Both the position numbers and the translations under genes were made by a program. This document shows positions 22,063 to 31,947 of a DNA stretch of 64,000 nt, piece after piece. The stretch lies in contig CAVQJL010000012.1 of assembly GCA_963712815.1 (NCBI GenBank), positions 186,001-250,000 on the forward strand. Reading direction: 5' to 3'. Numbering within the stretch: the stretch's first letter is position 1; each line of letters begins with the position of its first letter. A model generated the notes under the pieces. It had not been told where the DNA came from, ran no database searches, and saw nothing but the letters and a program-made list of their open reading frames with translations. The DNA comes from RPQJ01 sp963712815 (GTDB lineage Bacteria > Pseudomonadota > Gammaproteobacteria > Steroidobacterales > Steroidobacteraceae).

Positions 22063-22863
22063 CTAAAGGCCGAGCACATCCAGCATCGAGTACAGGCCGG
22101 GCGGCCGGTCCGCAACCCAGCGGGCCGCCACCAGCGCGCCGCGGGCAAATCCCGAACGGTCCTCCGCGTGATGGGCGAGTTCGACCCGCTCGCCCGGCCC
22201 GGCGAAGACCACGCGATGGTCGCCGACGATCTCGCCCCCGCGCACGACCGCGAAGCCGATGCCGCCGCTCGGCCGCGGCCCGCTCGCCCCCTGTCGAGCC
22301 GGCAGTTGCAGGTTCTCCAGCGTCGTGCCGCGGCCGCGCGCCACGGCCCGGCCGAGTCCAAGCGCGGTACCGCTCGGCGCGTCCACCTTGTGGCGGTGGT
22401 GTGCCTCGACGATCTCGGCGTCGTACTGCGTATCGAGTGCGCGGGCCGCGAGCTCGGCGAGCTTGAAGAGCAGGTTCACGCCGAGACTCATGTTCGGCGC
22501 AAGCACGATGGGGATCGATCCCGCGATACGCGCGAGCTCCGCGCGCGCCGCCTCGTCGTGGCCAGTGGTACCGATCACCATCGGCAACGAGCCGGCACCG
22601 CAGCGACGGGCATGCTCGAGCGAGGGCCCCGGCAGCGTGAAGTCGATGGCAACCCCGGCGCCGTCGAGCGCCCGATCCGCATCGGCAGTTACTACCACGC
22701 CGAGCGGTGCCGTTCCGGCCAGTACGCCGGCGTCGTGGCCGATCGCGGCATCGTCGGTCGCTGCCAGCGCGCCGCTCAGCCGCAGGTCGTGGCTCGCGAC
22801 GACGAGCGGGACGAGGGTTCGCCCCATGCGACCGGATGCGCCGAGCAGGGCGACGTTCAGCAT
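22063..22863 (-). CDS. dapB: 4-hydroxy-tetrahydrodipicolinate reductase
   Basis: Second committed step of the diaminopimelate/lysine pathway. The 266-residue protein has the Rossmann loop GASGRMGR (residues 8-15), the IGTTGH segment, APNMSLGVN, and the catalytic/substrate motif EAHHRHKVDAPSGTA. It is seven bases downstream of dnaJ and upstream of carA. In many gammaproteobacteria the same dnaJ-dapB-carA order is found. Confidence 0.97.
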   Translation of the reverse strand: MLNVALLGASGRMGRTLVPLVVASHDLRLSGALAATDDAAIGHDAGVLAGTAPLGVVVTADADRALDGAGVAIDFTLPGPSLEHARRCGAGSLPMVIGTTGHDEAARAELARIAGSIPIVLAPNMSLGVNLLFKLAELAARALDTQYDAEIVEAHHRHKVDAPSGTALGLGRAVARGRGTTLENLQLPARQGASGPRPSGGIGFAVVRGGEIVGDHRVVFAGPGERVELAHHAEDRSGFARGALVAARWVADRPPGLYSMLDVLGL

Positions 22864-22870
22864 GCCCGGC

Positions 22871-24007
22871 TCACTCCCCGAGGCTCTTGAAGAAACGCTT
22901 CACGCCGTCGAGCCATGAGTCCTCCCGCGGATGGTGCCGGCGGGCGTCCTGCTGCAACGACTCCTCGAACTCCTGCAACAGGCTCTTCTGCTCGCGGGTC
23001 AGGTTGACGGGCGTCTCGACGACGACCCGGCAGAACAGGTCGCCGGTCGCACCGCCGCGCACGGGCTTGATGCCCTTCTCGCGCAGCCGGAACACCCGGC
23101 CGGACTGCGTCTCGGGTGGGACCTTTATCGTGGCCGTACCGGCCAGCGTAGGCACCTCGACGCTGCCGCCGAGGGCGGCACGGGCGAAGCTCACCGGCAC
23201 CTCGCAGGAAAGATGGCTGCCGTCGCGCTCGAAGATCGGGTGATCGCGGACGCGCACCTCGACGTACAGGTCGCCGGTCGGTCCGCCGTTGCGCCCGGCC
23301 TCGCCCTCCCCCGACAGGCGGATGCGGTCGCCGGTATCGACACCGGCCGGGACCTTGACCGAGAGCGTCTTCTGCTTGCGCTGCCGACCCTGCCCGCGGC
23401 AAGCGACGCACGGATCGCTCACGACCTGGCCGCGGCCGTTGCAGCGCGGGCAGGTCTGCTGCACGGTGAAAAATCCCTGCTGCATTCGGACCTGTCCGGC
23501 ACCCCGGCAGGTCTCGCAGGCCACCGGCTTGGATCCCTTGGCGGCGCCGCTGCCGTTGCACTCGTCGCACTCCGCAAGAGTGGTGAACTCGACGCCGGCG
23601 GTGTCTCCGAACACGGCCTGCTCGAGGTCGAGCTCGAGCTCGTAGCGCAGGTCCGCACCGCGGTACACCTGCGAGCGGCCGCGCCGGCCGCCGCCGAAGA
23701 TGTCCCCGAAGACATCGCCAAAGATGTCCCCGAACGCGTCGCGGGGGTCGAAACCCGTACCACCGCCACCGCCGCGCATGCCGTCCACGCCCGCGTGGCC
23801 GAACTGGTCGTAGGCGGCGCGCTTCTGGGCGTCCGAAAGGACTTCGTACGCCTCCTTGGCCTCCTTGAACCTGCCCTCGGCCTCGTGATCCCCCGGATTG
23901 CGGTCCGGGTGGTACTTCATGGCAAGGCGGCGGTAGGCCTTCTTGACGTCCGCCTCGGCCGCCGTGCGTGGCACGTCGAGGACCTGGTAGTAATCGCGCT
24001 TCGCCAT
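22871..24007 (-). CDS. dnaJ: Chaperone DnaJ (Hsp40)
   Basis: Delivers unfolded substrates to DnaK and stimulates its ATPase. The 378-residue type I J-protein has the J-domain with HPD at residues 33-35, and a Gly/Phe-rich linker (GGGGGTGFDPRDAFGDIFGDVFGDIFGG). Four zinc-finger repeats follow (CDECNGSG, CETCRGAG, CPRCNGRG, CVACRGQG), then the substrate-binding C-terminal domains. It lies 93 bases after dnaK, with a hairpin and short direct repeats in the gap. Confidence 0.98.
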   Translation of the reverse strand: MAKRDYYQVLDVPRTAAEADVKKAYRRLAMKYHPDRNPGDHEAEGRFKEAKEAYEVLSDAQKRAAYDQFGHAGVDGMRGGGGGTGFDPRDAFGDIFGDVFGDIFGGGRRGRSQVYRGADLRYELELDLEQAVFGDTAGVEFTTLAECDECNGSGAAKGSKPVACETCRGAGQVRMQQGFFTVQQTCPRCNGRGQVVSDPCVACRGQGRQRKQKTLSVKVPAGVDTGDRIRLSGEGEAGRNGGPTGDLYVEVRVRDHPIFERDGSHLSCEVPVSFARAALGGSVEVPTLAGTATIKVPPETQSGRVFRLREKGIKPVRGGATGDLFCRVVVETPVNLTREQKSLLQEFEESLQQDARRHHPREDSWLDGVKRFFKSLGE

Positions 24008-24038
24008 GCGGTATCCGGAACGGGTCTGGAACGAAAGA

Positions 24039-24100
24039 CCGCCGCGGGAATCGCTACCCGCGGCGGCCGGTCAGTCAGGGGAGCATTACCCGGCGGCCGG

Positions 24101-24104
<4 letters not shown>
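24039..24104 (-). repeat. Hairpin and direct repeats in the dnaK-dnaJ gap
   Basis: A 10-bp perfect stem with an eight-base loop (CCGCCGCGGG ... CCCGCGGCGG, 24039-24066) partly overlaps a 14-nt direct repeat, CGGCGGCCGGTCAG. The repeat occurs at 24061-24074 and 24091-24104, a 30-base period; the second copy covers the dnaK stop codon. The hairpin could tune dnaJ relative to dnaK levels (inference). Confidence 0.6.
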
Positions 24105-26041
<1,937 letters not shown>

Positions 26042-26080
26042 GAGAGGGGCTCCGTCAGGTCAGGAATGCGTTGACCGCCT

Positions 26081-26109
26081 AGTTGGGGGCCGGCGGGCTC
26101 AGATTCAAG
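26081..26109 (-). promoter_or_regulatory. Sigma-32-type heat-shock promoter upstream of dnaK
   Basis: On the minus strand CTTGAA (26104-26109) starts right after the grpE stop codon. It is followed, after 15 bases, by CCCCAACT (26081-26088). The RpoH consensus is CTTGAAA, 13-15 bases, CCCCATNT, so both boxes match well. It would give dnaK-dnaJ-dapB a heat-inducible transcript separate from hrcA-grpE. Confidence 0.65.
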
Positions 26110-26649
26110 TCAATCCGCAGTGGCGTCGGGCTCGCGGGACACGAGCACCCGGGCCGGGCGCAGCAGCCGCCCGTTGAGCACGTAGCCTTTCTGGACCACC
26201 GTGAGCACGGTGCCGGGCGGCTGGTCCGCGCTGGGCTGGGCCGCCATCGCCTCGTGGAACTCGGGATTGAAGGCCTCTCCCGCGGGGTCCAGTACCTGCA
26301 GGCCCGCCTTCTCGAAGGCCCGATCGACGAGCCGCAAGGTCGCCTCCATGCCCTCGAACAGCCGCGCCGGGTCGGCGCCCGGCCCGACTGCGAGGCCGAG
26401 CTCGAGACTGTCGCGCGCCTCGAGCAGGTCGCCCGCGAAGCGCTCGATCGCGTAGCGGCTCGCCGCCTCGACGTCGCGCTGGGCGCGCTTACGGACGTTC
26501 TCGGTCTCCGCGACCGCCCGCAGGTAGCTGTTCCAGTGCTCCTGGGCCTTGGCCTGGGCGTCGAGCAGTTCGGCCTCGAGCGTGCCCGGCCCGGCTGCTG
26601 CGGACTGCTCGGCCGGTAAGGTGCCTTCGGGATCGGTTTGTGTCGTCAT
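26110..26649 (-). CDS. grpE: Nucleotide exchange factor GrpE
   Basis: Releases ADP from DnaK. With the ATG giving MTTQTDPEGTLPAEQ the protein has 179 residues. It shows an N-terminal long helix (EAELLDAQAKAQEHWNSYLRAVAETENVRKRAQRDVE) and the C-terminal beta domain with EAFNPEFHEAMAAQPS and VVQKGYVLNGRLLRPARVLVS. An ATG 21 codons upstream would add a basic extension with no homology. It lies 81 bases after hrcA. Confidence 0.95.
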   Translation of the reverse strand: MTTQTDPEGTLPAEQSAAAGPGTLEAELLDAQAKAQEHWNSYLRAVAETENVRKRAQRDVEAASRYAIERFAGDLLEARDSLELGLAVGPGADPARLFEGMEATLRLVDRAFEKAGLQVLDPAGEAFNPEFHEAMAAQPSADQPPGTVLTVVQKGYVLNGRLLRPARVLVSREPDATAD

Positions 26650-26730
26650 ACGGGCTGCCTGGGACTGCGTTGGGGCGTGCCTCCCCGTCCGGCCGCGGGC
26701 GGAAGCGCGCAAACGAGGGAAATCTGGGGC

Positions 26731-27798
26731 CTAGCGCCGGGAATTCAAGGCCGACCCGAGCAGCCGCGCCGTCACGTCCACGATCGGGATGACACGCTCG
26801 TAGGCCATGCGCGTCGGGCCGATGACCCCGAGCACGCCCACGGTCTCGTTGTCGAGCGTGTACGGGGCCGTGACGAGGCTGCAGTCGTCGAGGATCTGGT
26901 AGCCCGACTCCTGCCCGATGAAGATCTGCACGCCCTCGGCCCGCAGGCTCAGGTCGAGCAGGTTGAGGATGTCCCGCCGGGCCGTGAAGGCATCGAACAG
27001 TCGGCGGAGCTTCTCCACGCTCGACAGCTCGGCGAACTCCATTAGATTGGTCTCGCCGGCGATGACGTACTCCGGCGCGTCCTTGGTGCCCTCGCCCAGC
27101 ATCTGCTGCGCGACCCGGATCGCATCGAGCATCAGCTGGTTGAGCCGCTCGCCGGTCTGCTTCAATTCGCCCACGAGGTCCTCGCGGACCTGGCGCAGTT
27201 CCTTGCCGGCGAACTGCTGGTTGAGGAAGTTGGCCGCCCGGCGCAATTCCTCGGCCGAGTAGTAGCGGTCGAGCTGGACGATGCGGTTCTGCACGTCGCG
27301 ACTGTTCACGACCATGACTGCCAGCACCCGGTTGTCCGACAGCGGCAGGAACTCGATCTGGCTCAGCGACTGGTGCGGCTGGCGCGGAATCGTCACGACC
27401 CCGGCCAGATGGGTGATCGAGGAAAGCACCTGCGAGGCGACCGCCACGAGTGCCTTCGGATCGCGGTCGTGCTCGTCCTCGAGCCGCCGCTGCAGCTCCG
27501 CGATGACGTTGTCCTCCGCCCCGGAGCGCCGCTGGGCCAGCAGCGTGTCCACGAAGAACCGGTAGCCCTTGTCGGTCGGCACCCGGCCCGAGGAAGTGTG
27601 CGGCGAGGTGACGAAGCCGTACTCCTCGAGATCGGCCATGACGTTGCGCACGGTGGCCGCGCTCAGGTTCAGTCCCGAATCGCGCGACAGGCTCCGCGAC
27701 CCGACCGGCTGGCCTTCGCGGATATAGCTCTCGACCAGCACCCGCAACAGGTGCTGGGCCCGTTCGTTCAGGGTCTCGTCGGTGAAGTCACGCGGCAT
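26731..27798 (-). CDS. hrcA: Heat-inducible transcription repressor HrcA
   Basis: Repressor that binds CIRCE operators and is kept active by GroEL in known systems. The 355-residue protein has an N-terminal winged helix (residues ~5-75: NERAQHLLRVLVESYIREGQPVGSRSL and the recognition stretch SAATVRNVMADLEEYGF). A GAF-like domain and the C-terminal YTLDNETVGVLGVIGPTRMAYERVIPIVD block follow. The ATG at MPRDFTDE is chosen; the open frame upstream adds 52 residues without homology. No CIRCE sequence is visible in this window, so its targets here are unclear. Confidence 0.95.
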   Translation of the reverse strand: MPRDFTDETLNERAQHLLRVLVESYIREGQPVGSRSLSRDSGLNLSAATVRNVMADLEEYGFVTSPHTSSGRVPTDKGYRFFVDTLLAQRRSGAEDNVIAELQRRLEDEHDRDPKALVAVASQVLSSITHLAGVVTIPRQPHQSLSQIEFLPLSDNRVLAVMVVNSRDVQNRIVQLDRYYSAEELRRAANFLNQQFAGKELRQVREDLVGELKQTGERLNQLMLDAIRVAQQMLGEGTKDAPEYVIAGETNLMEFAELSSVEKLRRLFDAFTARRDILNLLDLSLRAEGVQIFIGQESGYQILDDCSLVTAPYTLDNETVGVLGVIGPTRMAYERVIPIVDVTARLLGSALNSRR

Positions 27799-27845
27799 CC
27801 GCGCAAATCCGGGTGCAGGCGTAGGTGCTGGTGCGCATGACGCAC

Positions 27846-27875
27846 AGAATTGCAACCGCCTCGCGACGAAGTCAA
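27846..27875 (-). promoter_or_regulatory. Candidate sigma-70 promoter of hrcA-grpE
   Basis: On the minus strand TTGACT (27870-27875, 5/6) and AATTCT (27846-27851, 3/6) are 18 bases apart, in the 155-nt divergent gap between hrcA and nadK. The -10 is weak. It would place the transcript start about 40 bases before the hrcA ATG. Confidence 0.4.
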
Positions 27876-27953
27876 GCGCCGCATTTGCAGCGCAACGCGC
27901 CCGATTGCGCGCTGGCCCGGCGCGACGCCCGCGTGCTAAAAGACCAGCCACCA

Positions 27954-28862
27954 ATGGACACGGGGCACGCCTCTTATTCGACCATTGCCCTCGCGGGCCG
28001 CGCCACCGACACGCGGGTCGCCGAGGCGATGCTCACGCTCGCCCGCCACCTGCACGAGCGTGGCCGCGCGGTGCGGGCGGTCGCCGGGAACGGCCCGGGC
28101 TTCGGCGACCTGCCGATGACACTGGTCCCGGAGCCGGAACTGGCACGCGGGGCCGACCTGCTGGTCGCGGTCGGCGGCGACGGCACGATGCTGCACGCGG
28201 CCCGCATGGCCGCCGCCTGCGGCGTCCCGGTGCTCGGCGTCAACCGCGGGCGGCTCGGGTTCCTCGCGGACATCGGCCCCGAGCGCATGCTCGAGAGCGT
28301 CGATGATGCCCTGGAGGGCCGCTGCCAGACCGAGACGCGCATGCTGCTCGAGGCGAGCCTTCGAATGTCGGGCCGCCGCCTCAGTTGCGTGGCACTCAAC
28401 GACGTCGTCGTCGCCAAGGGCGAGTCCGGTCGCATGCTCGACCTGCGAACCTGGCTCGACGGCGCCTACGTCAACACGCACGGTGGCGACGGCTTCATCA
28501 TCTCCACGTCCACCGGCTCCACCGCGTACGCGCTGTCCTGCGGCGGACCGATCGTGCACCCGAGCCTGGCGGCGATCGTCCTGGTGCCGATCTGCCCGCA
28601 CACGCTGTCCGACCGGCCCATCGTTGTCGGAGCGGACAGCACCGTGGAGATCGAGATCGCCGACCGGCACGAGACGCGCGCAATGGTCGTCTGCGACGGC
28701 ATGGTCCTGTGCGAGCTCGAGCCTGGCGAACGGTTGCGCGTGGCGCGCGCGCCCGTCCAGGCAACCCTGCTTCACCCGCCCGGTCACGACTACTACCGGA
28801 TCCTGCGCTCCAAGCTGCACTGGGGCCGCGGGGTCCGCGACGGCCAGCCGCCGTTCGCCTGA
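27954..28862 (+). CDS. nadK: NAD kinase
   Basis: Phosphorylates NAD+ to NADP+. The 302-residue protein shows the ATP/NAD motif VAVGGDGTMLHAAR (GGDGT at 74-78), GVNRGRLGFLADI, the NAD-binding LNDVVVAKG, and the conserved GDGFIISTSTGSTAYALSCGGPIVHP. The ATG at MDTGHAS is chosen since upstream codons lie in the hrcA promoter region. It is divergent from hrcA and ten bases before recN. Confidence 0.97.
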   Translation: MDTGHASYSTIALAGRATDTRVAEAMLTLARHLHERGRAVRAVAGNGPGFGDLPMTLVPEPELARGADLLVAVGGDGTMLHAARMAAACGVPVLGVNRGRLGFLADIGPERMLESVDDALEGRCQTETRMLLEASLRMSGRRLSCVALNDVVVAKGESGRMLDLRTWLDGAYVNTHGGDGFIISTSTGSTAYALSCGGPIVHPSLAAIVLVPICPHTLSDRPIVVGADSTVEIEIADRHETRAMVVCDGMVLCELEPGERLRVARAPVQATLLHPPGHDYYRILRSKLHWGRGVRDGQPPFA

Positions 28863-28871
28863 GGGCGCAGC

Positions 28872-30629
28872 ATGCTCGCCCACCTGCAGATTCGCGACTT
28901 CGCGATCGTGGAGGCCGTGGAGGTCGAGCTCGGGACCGGGTTCACCGCCCTCACCGGCGAGACCGGTGCCGGCAAGTCGATCCTCGTGGATGCGCTGCTG
29001 CTCGCGGTGGGCGGACGCGCCGACAGCGGCGCGGTCCGTCACGGTGCCGAGCGGGCCGAGGTCACCGCGAGCTTCGACGTGTCCGCGAACCCGCCGGCGC
29101 TTGCCTGGCTCTCGGAGCAGCAGATCGAGCACGACGGCGAGGTGCTGCTGCGCCGGACCGTTGCCGCCGACGGTCGCGGCCGCGCCTACGTCAACGGCCA
29201 GGCCATGCCGGTGCAGTCGCTGCGCGCCTTCGGCGAGCTGCTCGTGGACGTGCACGGGCAGCTCGAGTTCCAGTCCCTCTCGAGACGGCCGTACCAGCGG
29301 GACCTGCTCGACGGGAGCGGCGGCCTGCAGTCGGACGTGGCTGCCATGCGCGAGGCCTACCGCGACTGGAAGGCGCTCGACGTCGAGCGCGCCGCCTGCG
29401 AGGCGCGCGGTCGCGACCGCGAGCACCGCCTCGATCTGCTCGAGCACTACGTGGCGGAACTCGAGGCGCTCGACCCGAAGGTCGACGAGCCCAACCGCCT
29501 GGCCGAGGAACGCCGGCGCATGAGCGCGCTCGGCCGGCTCGCCGAGGGCACGGCGCAGGTAGAGGGGCTGCTGGCCGGGGACGCCGGGGACGTAACTGCG
29601 GCGCTCGGGCGGGCCCAATCAGTGCTCAGGCAGTTGTCGGCAATCGATCCCGCGCTGTCCGGACCGGAGCGGCTGGTCGAAGAGGCCGCCATCGCCTGCC
29701 GCGAGGCCGTCGCGCAGCTGCGACGGTATGGCGAGTCACTCGAGGCCGACCCGGCGCGCCAGGAGCAGATCGAGTCGCGGCTCGCCGCGATCGAGGATGC
29801 CGCCCGCAAGCATCGCGTCGATGCGGTTGACCTGCCCGAGGTACGCAGGCGTCTGGAGGACGAACTGCGCGAGCTGCGGGCCGGTGCATTGAATGTCGCC
29901 GAGCTGGAGCGGCGCATCTCGGCCGCCTGTGAGCTGCGGGACCGGGCCGCCGCCCGGCTCGCGGCGGTGCGTCGCGAGGCGGCCGCTGCGCTCGATGGGC
30001 GCGTCACGGAGTTGATGCAGGGCCTCGGCATGCCGGGCGGCGTCTTCCTGACGCGACTCGAAGCGCGCCCGGCCAGCGAGTGCACCGAGCATGGAACGGA
30101 CGACATCGAGTTCCTGGTGAGCGCCAACCCGGGTCACCCGCCTCGCCCGCTCGCAAAGGTGGCATCCGGCGGCGAGCTCTCACGCATCAGCCTCGCGCTC
30201 CAGGTCGCGACGCTCGATGCGACGCACCTGCCCTGCCTGATCTTCGACGAGGTGGACGCGGGCGTCGGCGGCGCCGTTGCCGAGATGGTCGGCCGGCAGC
30301 TGAAGGCGCTCGCCGTGTCTCGGCAGGTGCTGTGCGTGACCCACCTGGCGCAGGTCGCTGCCCAGGCCGACCGGCAGCTGCGCGTCTCGAAGCGGACGAC
30401 CGGCCATGCGATCCGGACGGCAGTCCACACACTCGAGGGAGCGGAACGCATCGAGGAAGTGGCCCGCATGCTCGGCGGCGCAGAGATTACCGCCCGGACT
30501 CGCGAACACGCCCGCGAGATGCTCGAGACGGCCGCGCAAACCCCGCCGCGGTCGCCTAGGCCTGCTTCGCGCGGTGCGGGCAGCGCTCGCGCACGCAGCG
30601 GCCGCGCAAAGTCAGCGAGTGGTCGGTGA
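28872..30629 (+). CDS. recN: DNA repair protein RecN (SMC-like ATPase)
   Basis: Acts in double-strand break repair. The 585-residue protein has an N-terminal Walker A GETGAGKS (29-36) and long coiled-coil arms over roughly residues 150-390. The ABC signature is VASGGELSRISLALQ and Walker B is CLIFDEVDAGVGG; LCVTHLAQVAAQADRQL lies after it. The C-terminus carries about 35 extra residues rich in Arg, Ser and Ala that run antisense into fur for 74 bases. The extension looks non-conserved. Confidence 0.97.
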   Translation: MLAHLQIRDFAIVEAVEVELGTGFTALTGETGAGKSILVDALLLAVGGRADSGAVRHGAERAEVTASFDVSANPPALAWLSEQQIEHDGEVLLRRTVAADGRGRAYVNGQAMPVQSLRAFGELLVDVHGQLEFQSLSRRPYQRDLLDGSGGLQSDVAAMREAYRDWKALDVERAACEARGRDREHRLDLLEHYVAELEALDPKVDEPNRLAEERRRMSALGRLAEGTAQVEGLLAGDAGDVTAALGRAQSVLRQLSAIDPALSGPERLVEEAAIACREAVAQLRRYGESLEADPARQEQIESRLAAIEDAARKHRVDAVDLPEVRRRLEDELRELRAGALNVAELERRISAACELRDRAAARLAAVRREAAAALDGRVTELMQGLGMPGGVFLTRLEARPASECTEHGTDDIEFLVSANPGHPPRPLAKVASGGELSRISLALQVATLDATHLPCLIFDEVDAGVGGAVAEMVGRQLKALAVSRQVLCVTHLAQVAAQADRQLRVSKRTTGHAIRTAVHTLEGAERIEEVARMLGGAEITARTREHAREMLETAAQTPPRSPRPASRGAGSARARSGRAKSASGR

Positions 30630-30987
30630 GCTCAAAGCCGTGCCGCGTGGCGATCTCGCGCTGCCGATCCTCGATCCCCTCATCCGCAAACTCCTCCACC
30701 CGCCCGCAGTCCTCGCAGACGATGTGGTCGTGGTGCTCGCCCTGGTCGAGCTCGAAAACCGCGGTGCCACCCTCGAAATGGTGCCGCGTGACGAGGCCGG
30801 CCGATTCGAACTGGGTCAGCACCCGGTAGACGGTGGCGAGGCCGATGTCCTCGTTGGACTCGAGCAGCCGGCGGTAGACGTCCTCGGCGCTCATGTGGTG
30901 CGCGGCGTTCACGGCCAGGATCTCGAGGATCTTGAGGCGCGGCACGGTGACCTTGAGGCCGGCTCGTCGAAGTTGAGAGGGTTCCAC
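30556..30987 (-). CDS. fur: Ferric uptake regulator Fur
   Basis: Iron-responsive repressor. With the GTG giving VEPSQLRRAGLKVTVPRLKILEIL the protein has 143 residues, aligning with the E. coli N-terminus. The winged helix is followed by DIGLATVYRVLTQFESAGLV. The metal site HHDHIVCEDCGRVEEF carries His residues and a CxxC, and the structural zinc pair is in CVRERC. No clear Shine-Dalgarno precedes this GTG. An upstream ATG would add 24 residues, but a CATAAT -10 near 31058-31063 would start transcription after it. It is divergent from bamE and overlaps recN tail to tail. Confidence 0.94.
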   Translation of the reverse strand: MEPSQLRRAGLKVTVPRLKILEILAVNAAHHMSAEDVYRRLLESNEDIGLATVYRVLTQFESAGLVTRHHFEGGTAVFELDQGEHHDHIVCEDCGRVEEFADEGIEDRQREIATRHGFELTDHSLTLRGRCVRERCPHRAKQA

Positions 30988-31010
30988 GTATTGCCCGTCG
31001 TATTGCCCGT
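30987..31010 (-). repeat. Exact tandem 12-bp duplication at the fur start
   Basis: CGTATTGCCCGT (plus strand) occurs twice with no gap, at 30987-30998 and 30999-31010. It immediately abuts and includes the first base of the fur GTG, in the place where a ribosome binding site would normally lie. The 12-base unit keeps frame. Confidence 0.85.
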
Positions 31011-31019
31011 TCTGGCACG

Positions 31020-31038
31020 ACCGCGAGGTGCTCGCGGT
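31020..31038. promoter_or_regulatory. Palindrome in the fur-bamE divergent region
   Basis: A perfect inverted repeat, ACCGCGAG-GTG-CTCGCGGT, lies between the fur start and a TATCAT hexamer (31044-31049) that could be the bamE -10. It could be an operator for either gene. It does not resemble the AT-rich Fur box. Confidence 0.4.
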
Positions 31039-31092
31039 TCCTGTATCATGCGCCCGCATTATGTCCGGCGCGCGCCGGCAACTCCAGACACC

Positions 31093-31578
31093 ATGAGCCC
31101 ATCGGACGCACGCAACCGATTCCCCATCGCCGCTGCCATCGCACTGCTGCTGGCCATCGCCACGGCCGGCTGCGTCTATCGCCCCGAAATCCAGCAGGGC
31201 AACCTGCTGAAGCTGACGGACGTGGAACAGGTGACGGTCGGAATGTCCCGCAGCCAGGTGCGCTACCTGCTGGGGACCCCGATGGTGTCAGACCCCTTTG
31301 CGCCGCATCGGTGGGACTACGTCTATCGACGGACCTACGGCCGCGACCGCCAGGTCGACACAGCACACTTCATCGTGCGCTTCGAGGACGACAAGGTCTC
31401 TGCCGTGGAGAAGGTCGCCCTGCCCCAGCCGCCGGGGCCCGATCGGCCGGCCTCGTGGCGCTTCTGGCAGAAGCCGCCGGTCGATGCGCTTGCCCCAGTC
31501 GACGATCCGCCCGCCCCGCCGCCCGCCCAGCCGATCGACTCGCTGCCTACCGACCCGAACCGTCCGAACGGCGCCTGA
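31093..31578 (+). CDS. bamE: Outer membrane assembly lipoprotein BamE (SmpA/OmlA)
   Basis: Accessory lipoprotein of the BAM beta-barrel assembly machine. The 161-residue precursor has a signal peptide ending in a lipobox, TAGC, with lipidated Cys 27, followed by VYRPEIQQGNLL. The conserved core is VEQVTVGMSRSQVRYLLGTPMVSDPF and WDYVYRR. After the core comes a Pro-rich tail of about 50 residues (PPAPPPAQP), making it longer than the roughly 113-residue E. coli protein. The fur-bamE divergent pair is also known from Pseudomonas and Xanthomonas (omlA-fur). Confidence 0.96.
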   Translation: MSPSDARNRFPIAAAIALLLAIATAGCVYRPEIQQGNLLKLTDVEQVTVGMSRSQVRYLLGTPMVSDPFAPHRWDYVYRRTYGRDRQVDTAHFIVRFEDDKVSAVEKVALPQPPGPDRPASWRFWQKPPVDALAPVDDPPAPPPAQPIDSLPTDPNRPNGA

Positions 31579-31617
31579 CCCGCACGTCGGCGACGCTGGC
31601 GTCCGCCGGCGTCCTGA

Positions 31618-31947
31618 TCAGGACGATCGGGACTCTTTGCGCCGTTTTCCCCGACCGCCTTCCGACGCTGCCGCCTGCCTGCGCGCAGTACGCGGATCGA
31701 TGGGCAGCGACCGATAGATCTCGACGCGATCGCCGGAGCGAAGTCGCTCGGAGCCTTCGACCCGGCGTCCATAGACGCCCAGAACCAGCGAGGCGGCGTC
31801 GAGTTCGGGAAATTCGGCGAGCAATCCGGACGCCTCGACGGCCTCGAGCGCCGTCATTCCCGCGCCCAGAGGTACCGTGATGACCCGCTGGCAATCAGGC
31901 CGGGCATAGACGACCTCCACGACCGTCGCTTCAGGATCCGCGGCCAT
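31618..31947 (-). CDS. ratB: RnfH family ubiquitin-like protein (RatB)
   Basis: A 109-residue protein of the UPF0125/RnfH family with a ubiquitin-like fold. Diagnostic pieces are VVEVVYARPDCQRVITVPL, the central LGVYGRRV, and GDRVEIYRSLPIDPRTARRQ. In E. coli it is the partner gene of ratA; its function remains poorly defined. The start lies 17 bases inside the end of ratA, so the two are translationally linked. Confidence 0.93.
   Translation of the reverse strand: MAADPEATVVEVVYARPDCQRVITVPLGAGMTALEAVEASGLLAEFPELDAASLVLGVYGRRVEGSERLRSGDRVEIYRSLPIDPRTARRQAAASEGGRGKRRKESRSS

Noticed and set aside
27799..27953. CIRCE operator upstream of hrcA
   Set aside because: A GCGTGCTAA resembling one half-site exists near 27931, but no partner TTAGCACTC-like half at the required spacing.
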